Source: Apostichopus japonicus
Lineage: Eukaryota; Echinodermata; Holothuroidea; Aspidochirotida; Stichopodidae
DNA: 64,000 nucleotides
Assembly (NCBI RefSeq): GCF_037975245.1
Contig: NC_092571.1
Span: 20,110,917-20,174,916, forward strand
Direction of reading: 5' to 3'
The notes under the pieces: model-generated
The model's input: only the letters and a program-made list of their open reading frames with translations
What the model was told of the DNA's origin: nothing
Databases searched by the model: none
Position numbers and translations under genes: made by a program
In this document: piece by piece, positions 58,601 to 64,000 of the stretch
How the letters are laid out: every line of letters begins with the position of its first letter
Numbering within the stretch: position 1 is the first letter of the stretch

Positions 58601-61600
58601 CCCATTTGGAAAATTTATAGTTTTGAAACGTCCTTAGATGCAATCTGGTGCATATTTTAAGTCAAATTTGATTTGCCGACGGATCTGGAAGTGGTGACTG
58701 AAATGGGGGAGGGGTCTAAGGGGAGGGGGTGTCCCCCTCCCATTTGGAAAATTTATAGTTTTGAAACGTCCTTAGATGCAATCTGGTGCATATTTTAAGT
58801 CAAATTTGATTTGCCGACGGATCTGGAAGTGGTGACTGAAATGGGGGAGTGGTCTAAGGGTAGGGGGTCTACCCCTCCCCTTTTGAAAATTTTTAGTTTT
58901 GAAACGTCCTTAGATGCAATCTGGTGCATATTTTAAGTCAAATTTGGCACAGAAGAAGCTCCCGTTCTCCTTTCTCTATTCAGCTTTCCTTCTTTCTTCC
59001 CCTTCCGCTCTCTTCACCTTTTCTCCTTTTGCCGACAGACCCAAAATTTGCCGACAGCGACCAAATTATTGGGGGGGTGTGACACCCCCCACACCCCCCG
59101 CTCGCTACGCCCCATTAACAGTATACCGTTACAATTGTTTTAAGTGTTTGGGAATGGGGCATATTGTGCCCAAACAAAATACCTAAAACGACTGAACTGG
59201 TCTCGCGCGAAACTTGCCCTCCCCCCCTCCACTCGAACTCTTCCCCCAGTCCCCCCCCCCCCGATGAAAAAGTTTGGTCACTCTACTGGTATTACTGATA
59301 CATGGGAGATTGAAAAGTGTGGGGAAATCTTGTGCTTTTGGAACGAAACATTCAAACTGAGCTGATACCAGGGAGTCTTGGTGAGACCGTGAGAGAGAGA
59401 GCTAATATTACTATGATTCTACTGTGCCTGGTTGACCGATAGCGTGTTCAACCCTAAGGCCTTATATATTGGGCCAGCATACCGGATAAGTGCAATATTG
59501 TGGGCGTTTTTTTTTCGCGGGTGGGATTTGTACCGCAGACCGCCTATATGGAGAACCCCTTACCTCCACCCTACCACACTATCGCAGCATACGTTGTTAG
59601 CCTAATCTGTTATTCTATGCAGTATTGCAAGTAGCACTATATCTGAGCTCTAATTGTACCTTTTCTTGGAGAAGAAAACAACAAATCGTGTATATAGATC
59701 AAATCTAGAGAGCATCTCTGAATTTAAAACACGTGGCTTAAATTTGGTGAGAAGTGGACTTCTGTATATAAAAAACCATTCTGCTTTTAGTTTTAGAGCA
59801 TTTTAATGAGCAAAGGTAATTTTAATCGTATACACTGTCTCTATATAATTAGATGTGTGCCTTAAAGAAGACACAAAACTAAGCGTCATCTTAGCTAAAA
59901 ATGCAGAGATCTTTATGATTAAGTTTACAAATTCCCCTCCCCCTCCCCCTCCCACCAAACTGCTAATTAAAAAGGGCTTGCTGAGTCTTTTTTTTGGGGG
60001 GGGGTGGGGGGATATCCTAGCTTGACAGTCGCGTCTGGAAGCTGTCGTTTTGTAAATCTGTGTTTTCATAGAGTCACTAGGGTTTGAAACCTTTTTTCTT
60101 TCTGTTTACAAATTTTCAAAGTAGAATTTTGATTGGAATCAACACCACACCACCCATAGATATATGCTAAAAGCTTCAATATGCATCAATTGAAGGAAAA
60201 AAAGCTCCATTATAAAATCGAAAATTTAAAAATTATAGATAAAGTAATTAATGCATATTCAACGTTCATGATTTTACACAGTTCCTTACGGAGATTGGTT
60301 TGAGCACGTGCTTTCGTGGTGGGGTATGCGACATGAACCAAACGTAATGTTCCTGCGATATGAAGATATGATAAAGGTAAAGGGATTTTGGGGCTTTAAA
60401 AATGCCCCTTTTCTATGGTTGTCCAGGAGAGACATTCTAGAAATCAAAATAAATCAGAACGGTTGACTGTTTATCCCATAAAATGACCAATTTGATATCA
60501 AAAAGTAACAGTTATTCAGATAAGAGTAGAAATGATGAGTTTTCATCTCAACTTACTTTCAATTTGTTTTTTTTTAACCTTGAAATGTCATATAAGTTAT
60601 AACAAAGCTGCAATTTTGAGATCAACAGCCGAACCTTGAAGACACATAGTCAAAAATTTGAAGTAAAATGTAAAGATGTCAAATTAAAATGAAACAAAGT
60701 ATAAATTTCGAAAGTTTCTGTATAACTGGTGCCTTAAATAAACTTTAGTTTATCAATCCGGCCAAGTGTACGTACCAACTGTATGTACCAACTGTACGTA
60801 CCAACTGTACGTACCAACTGTACGTACCAACTGTACGTACCAACTGTACGTACCAAACTGTACGTACCAACTGTACGTACCAACTGTACGTACCAGCTGT
60901 ACGTACCCTATGTCGTTCTGTCCGTCTCTATGTTTGACATGATGGTTTTGATCGTCACATATTTAACTATATTACATAATTCATTTTGAAATGCTGAATT
61001 GTATTCTCTTACAGGATACTAAGCAGACTGTTCTCAAACTAAGCAACTTTTTGGAGAGACCCCTCTCAAAAACCGATCTAGATGACATAAGCAGAAGATC
61101 AGAATTTGGTGAAATGAGCAAAAATAGGAAAGCAAACAATGATCTCATGAACAACCCTATATTCAAGAAAAGGGACAACGCAAATTTAAAATTCATGAGG
61201 AAAGGTATTTGAGTTTAATCTCATTTTAATTGAATATATATATATTTATATATATGAATTCCCTGTGTTTTCAATATTGGCGTTCCATAGAGAACACATT
61301 GCAATAAATATGGATGCTAGTCTATTTAAAATTCTATTTAACAGGGACTGCATTCCAACATATACTGAAAGAAATATTGGTTCCAATTAATAGTGAAACA
61401 ACCCTCCTATTATTATGAAAAGCTCCATAAGGTATCCATATCACCACAACTGCTGATCTAGTGTATAATTATAAACATGTAATATCATATGGGAGCAGAT
61501 ATGTCACCTTTAAGCCTTTACATCTCTCGTTTCTTGCAGGTATCATTGGAGATTGGCAGAACTACTTTACTATGGCGCAGAATAACCATTTCAATACGTT

Positions 61601-61667
61601 ATTTTCCGACAAAATGTGCGACACCGGTCTTACATTTGACTTTGTACATGCTCAAAGTTCTTTGTAA
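55631..61667 (+). CDS. Cytosolic sulfotransferase (SULT family), six exons, initiator exon missing
   Basis: Exons 55631-55771, 56170-56294, 56706-56949, 60282-60376, 61015-61204 and 61540-61667, all with GT-AG borders and matching phases, give 306 residues ending at TAA. SULTs transfer sulfate from PAPS to hydroxyl or amine groups of small molecules in the cytosol. Motifs in order: TWPRSGTTW (5'-phosphosulfate loop, split by the first intron), LKSHLQMKYLP (His is the catalytic base), VIYVARNPKDAAVSYYNF (3'-phosphate binding Arg and Ser), PYGDWFEHVLSWW, LRYEDM, and RKGIIGDWQNYFT (the family's RKGxxGDWK). The first visible exon has no in-frame ATG, and a strong acceptor (CTTTTTTGTCAG) precedes 55631, so a short upstream exon in phase 1 must supply the start. 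The substrate cannot be predicted. Confidence 0.9.
57153..57260. mobile_element. hAT-like terminus, other end not found
   Basis: CAGTGGCGTAACCAACGGGG has the typical terminal sequence of the elements in this window and is followed by G-rich then C-rich runs. No matching right end with GTATTACT was found. A separate right-end-like sequence (CTGGCTACACGCTTG) is at about 58074-58088. Confidence 0.4.
58209..59114. mobile_element. hAT-like element with internal tandem array
   Basis: Left end CAGGGGCGTAGCGAAGGGG, right end CGCTCGCTACGCCCCA, inverted over about 12 bp. Flanks ATAACAGT (58201-58208) and TTAACAGT (59115-59122) form an 8-bp target duplication with one mismatch. Most of the interior is five copies of a 138-bp unit. 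It lies in the long third intron of the sulfotransferase gene. Confidence 0.78.
58251..58945. repeat. 138-bp tandem repeat, five copies, inside a hAT-like element
   Basis: Exact 138-bp period, landmarks GATTTGCCGACGGATCTGGA and TTTTGAAACGTCCTTAGATG. Four copies are almost identical and the fifth has several changes. Each unit contains GGGAGGGGGTGTCCCCCTCCC, an inverted repeat. Confidence 0.97.
60766..60907. repeat. 13-bp tandem repeat (CAACTGTACGTAC)
   Basis: About 11 copies, one with an extra A. Each unit contains GTACGTAC, which is self-complementary. Sulfotransferase intron. Confidence 0.96.
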
Positions 61668-61741
61668 TGAAACGGTTCCTTTTATGAACGTCTGGAGTTT
61701 TCTTTTGCCTATCTGCAGTGGGCGCATTGCACAGAAATAAT

Positions 61742-61747
61742 AATAAA
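61742..61747 (+). terminator. Candidate sulfotransferase polyadenylation signal (AATAAA)
   Basis: AATAAA about 75 nt beyond the stop, within an AATAAT-rich stretch, so alternative signals are possible. Confidence 0.5.
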
Positions 61748-64000
61748 ACAAAACATAGAAATAATAACAAATAATAATAAAGAAAAGAAATAATAATAAA
61801 ACAGAGGCATAAGGGGAACCAATTTTTAAGCATTCATGAATAATTCGTTCTTAGATTCGTGAATAAATCTAACTACGAAGCTTTCAACGCGTATATTGCT
61901 TCGAATCATGTTCTATGGAGCGCCAAATGGGACGAGGAGGGTCGGTCCCAGGTACCTTAAAGGGCCCACAAACTGAGCCATTGTGGGACCCTGGTGTGGC
62001 CCTCTACCACCTTGTGAACTCTTGTTATATAGGGATGTGATAGACATATCTCTTTTAAAAGTAGACTATAGGTCTAGGCTGACATATGCAATGTCGATGC
62101 AGAGAAACAATGTCAACCGAGAGAGGGGTAGGGGAGGGGGAGGGGGAGGGGTAGGGGTAGGTGTAGGGGTAGGTGTAGGTGGAGGGAGATGTCGTGCCCA
62201 AACTCCATTCACATGCGGTTGTGCTTATTTTATGTCACATGGAAGACCAATATCACGGATATTTCCAGATAGAAACAACAGGGATTCAAGTAATATTTGT
62301 TTGTGTTTTATTTGACATCCGTTCCTGTAAAAAGTACGTAGTTCTTGGTTATGTACAAAAGAAAACCAAATAGTTGGTACTTCTAGTACCTAAAAACTCA
62401 AATATTTAAAACGTGAATCCAAGCTTCTTCTTTTTTGGGGGGGTGGGGGTGGGGGAGGGGAGATGTGTTTGGATCATATGTTTACATAAATTAAAGAATA
62501 AAACACAAAAAGATTTTTTTATATCCTCAAGTTCCATTATTTTCTCACTTGATTGTGTCAATAGCCAGAGTGTCGCTTAGCGGCGAACTCACAAATTTCA
62601 CATTTTGAAACGGAGTTTGACCTTGGACGAAAATTACCAGTTACAAGGATTGGTTAGATTGAGAGTGAATCCTAATCCGTACATGTATAGTATATTAGGT
62701 TAAACTACAGCAACTTGTACTTCAGAAAACTTACAACCTTATTATCGCTAAATCTCCCGTCATTGCTAAAGGTGTAGAATAGTTCGTGTGTGTGAGGGTG
62801 GGGGGAGGGTGGAGTGTGGAGTAAGGTGAGATGAGGAGGGTTTATTATCCCAAACGGTTTTACTGCAGTTCCAGAGTAATTTCTGCTGCTGATGTCTTTT
62901 TATGTCTCAGCGGGTTTTCGGCAGTTGGACCTCCCCCCCCCCCTTAGGGCTTCCCCTTTACATTGGTGGCTCTTGCATATCCATCTAATAACATTTTATC
63001 CCCTTCCTCCAATTCAAATACCCCTCCATCCCCCTCCCCTTCCCCGTCCTTTCTACACTTTATTGAACCAAAAAATACTTCTCTCTTTCTATTCAAAACA
63101 AACATCACTATAACGTCCTCTGTTGCAGAACCCAGACCAGCCAACGTTTCTTACAAGAATCGTGGCACCCATTGTTATCATCATGAACTATACGTAGGGT
63201 AAGGGGTTGGCAGGGGGAAGGGGAAGGGGAATGGATTTTCGGAGTTTAGCTTAAAGTGAATCTGATACATGGGAGGCGGTAGAATACAAATCTGTAATAT
63301 AACTAGCAAAAACAAACACAGCTAAATCAAATCTGATTTAAAACAGTTGTCTGTATACGTTTCGTGGTCAATTTCAGGTAATTTTGCCAAAAATGCAGCT
63401 ACCGATCAGCAAGTACGCGATATAGGTTTGGAACTGATCAAAATATGATATTTATCACAAAATATCTGCATAGGTTGATGAGCTAGATCCTTTATGATCC
63501 AATATCGAATTAACAACCTTGGCTCCGCCTCCAGTGGGTAAAGAATGAGTGAGTGGGTAAAAAAAACGAAGCAAAATGAGCGATACATTTTTCCACCATT
63601 TTTATGTATAAAGAATGTGCAATGTTTGAAAAATAAAACAAAGTTACATGTTAGAATATGCAAGTTTTGTTTTTATACCATTATTCATAGAAGAATTTTT
63701 ATATTTTTAAAGATGATTATAATTGGTTATGTTCATCTCCAAAACAACGTATACATATCCTTTATTGCTCACTTGCTAATTCAGACACATATCACCATGG
63801 AAACGATATAGCTATTTTGTCCATGAAGTATAATTCTGTATTACGTCAAAGTAGTGCTGGTTTTTCTATAAGATTGTCGCTAAGCGGAATGCGTACGTGA
63901 GTTTGTGTCTGGGCAGACGTTGAGTGTATTACACGTGTCCATCTTAGAAACAAACCAATAATACATTCTGGATGAATATTGATGATTCTGTTTCAATAAA
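61748..64000. other. Right-hand intergenic region
   Basis: No supported gene. A G-rich minisatellite of GGGGTAGGTGTA-like units is at 62121-62187, and G or C runs occur at 62437-62460, 62800-62817 and 62930-62943. Short frames here lack recognisable domains. Confidence 0.4.

Overview
This is a stretch of animal nuclear DNA: spliced genes with GT-AG introns, long introns, and many simple repeats, minisatellites and transposon relics. The gene content fits a ciliated metazoan. The repeat style (hAT-type MITEs ending in GGCGTAG-like termini, an L2/CR1-type LINE tail, many G or C homopolymer runs) suggests a marine invertebrate deuterostome, perhaps an echinoderm such as a sea cucumber. That placement is an inference; no single sequence proves it.

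Three protein genes can be supported. (1) At 1-590 on the minus strand is the N-terminal part of a secreted glypican-like protein that runs off the left edge. (2) From 52.4 kb down to 13.2 kb on the minus strand is a nearly complete CFAP74 gene, a ciliary central-apparatus protein. I traced 35 coding exons whose phases all match and whose lengths sum to 5,253 nt (1,750 residues plus stop). A noncoding 5' exon and an RFX-type X-box lie upstream. (3) From 55.6 to 61.7 kb on the plus strand are six exons of a cytosolic (SULT-type) sulfotransferase with all hallmark motifs; its initiator exon is not certain. The three genes share no evident pathway.

Layout: 0.6-3.5 kb holds a pure ATG array and a 1.3-kb GGGGAT hexamer array. 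3.8-11.3 kb is repeat-rich: a hAT-like MITE, then an 85-bp satellite split by a 1.6-kb hAT-like element that itself contains a nested one. 13.2-52.4 kb is CFAP74. Its introns carry at least a dozen tandem arrays, a hAT MITE, a tRNA-derived SINE, a LINE 3' end, two palindromic hammerhead-like relics and a small structured retroposon. 52.5-55.6 kb is the intergenic region between the divergently oriented CFAP74 and sulfotransferase genes, with a second copy of the retroposon fused to a U2 snRNA 5' end. 57-59.1 kb, inside a sulfotransferase intron, contains another hAT-like element with five internal 138-bp repeats. The right end (61.7-64 kb) shows no gene.

The most unusual signals are the U2-headed small-RNA retroposon, the family of hAT MITEs with readable 8-bp target duplications and a shared internal core, the nested insertion in the satellite, and the tendency of intronic arrays to start within a few tens of bases of CFAP74 splice donors.
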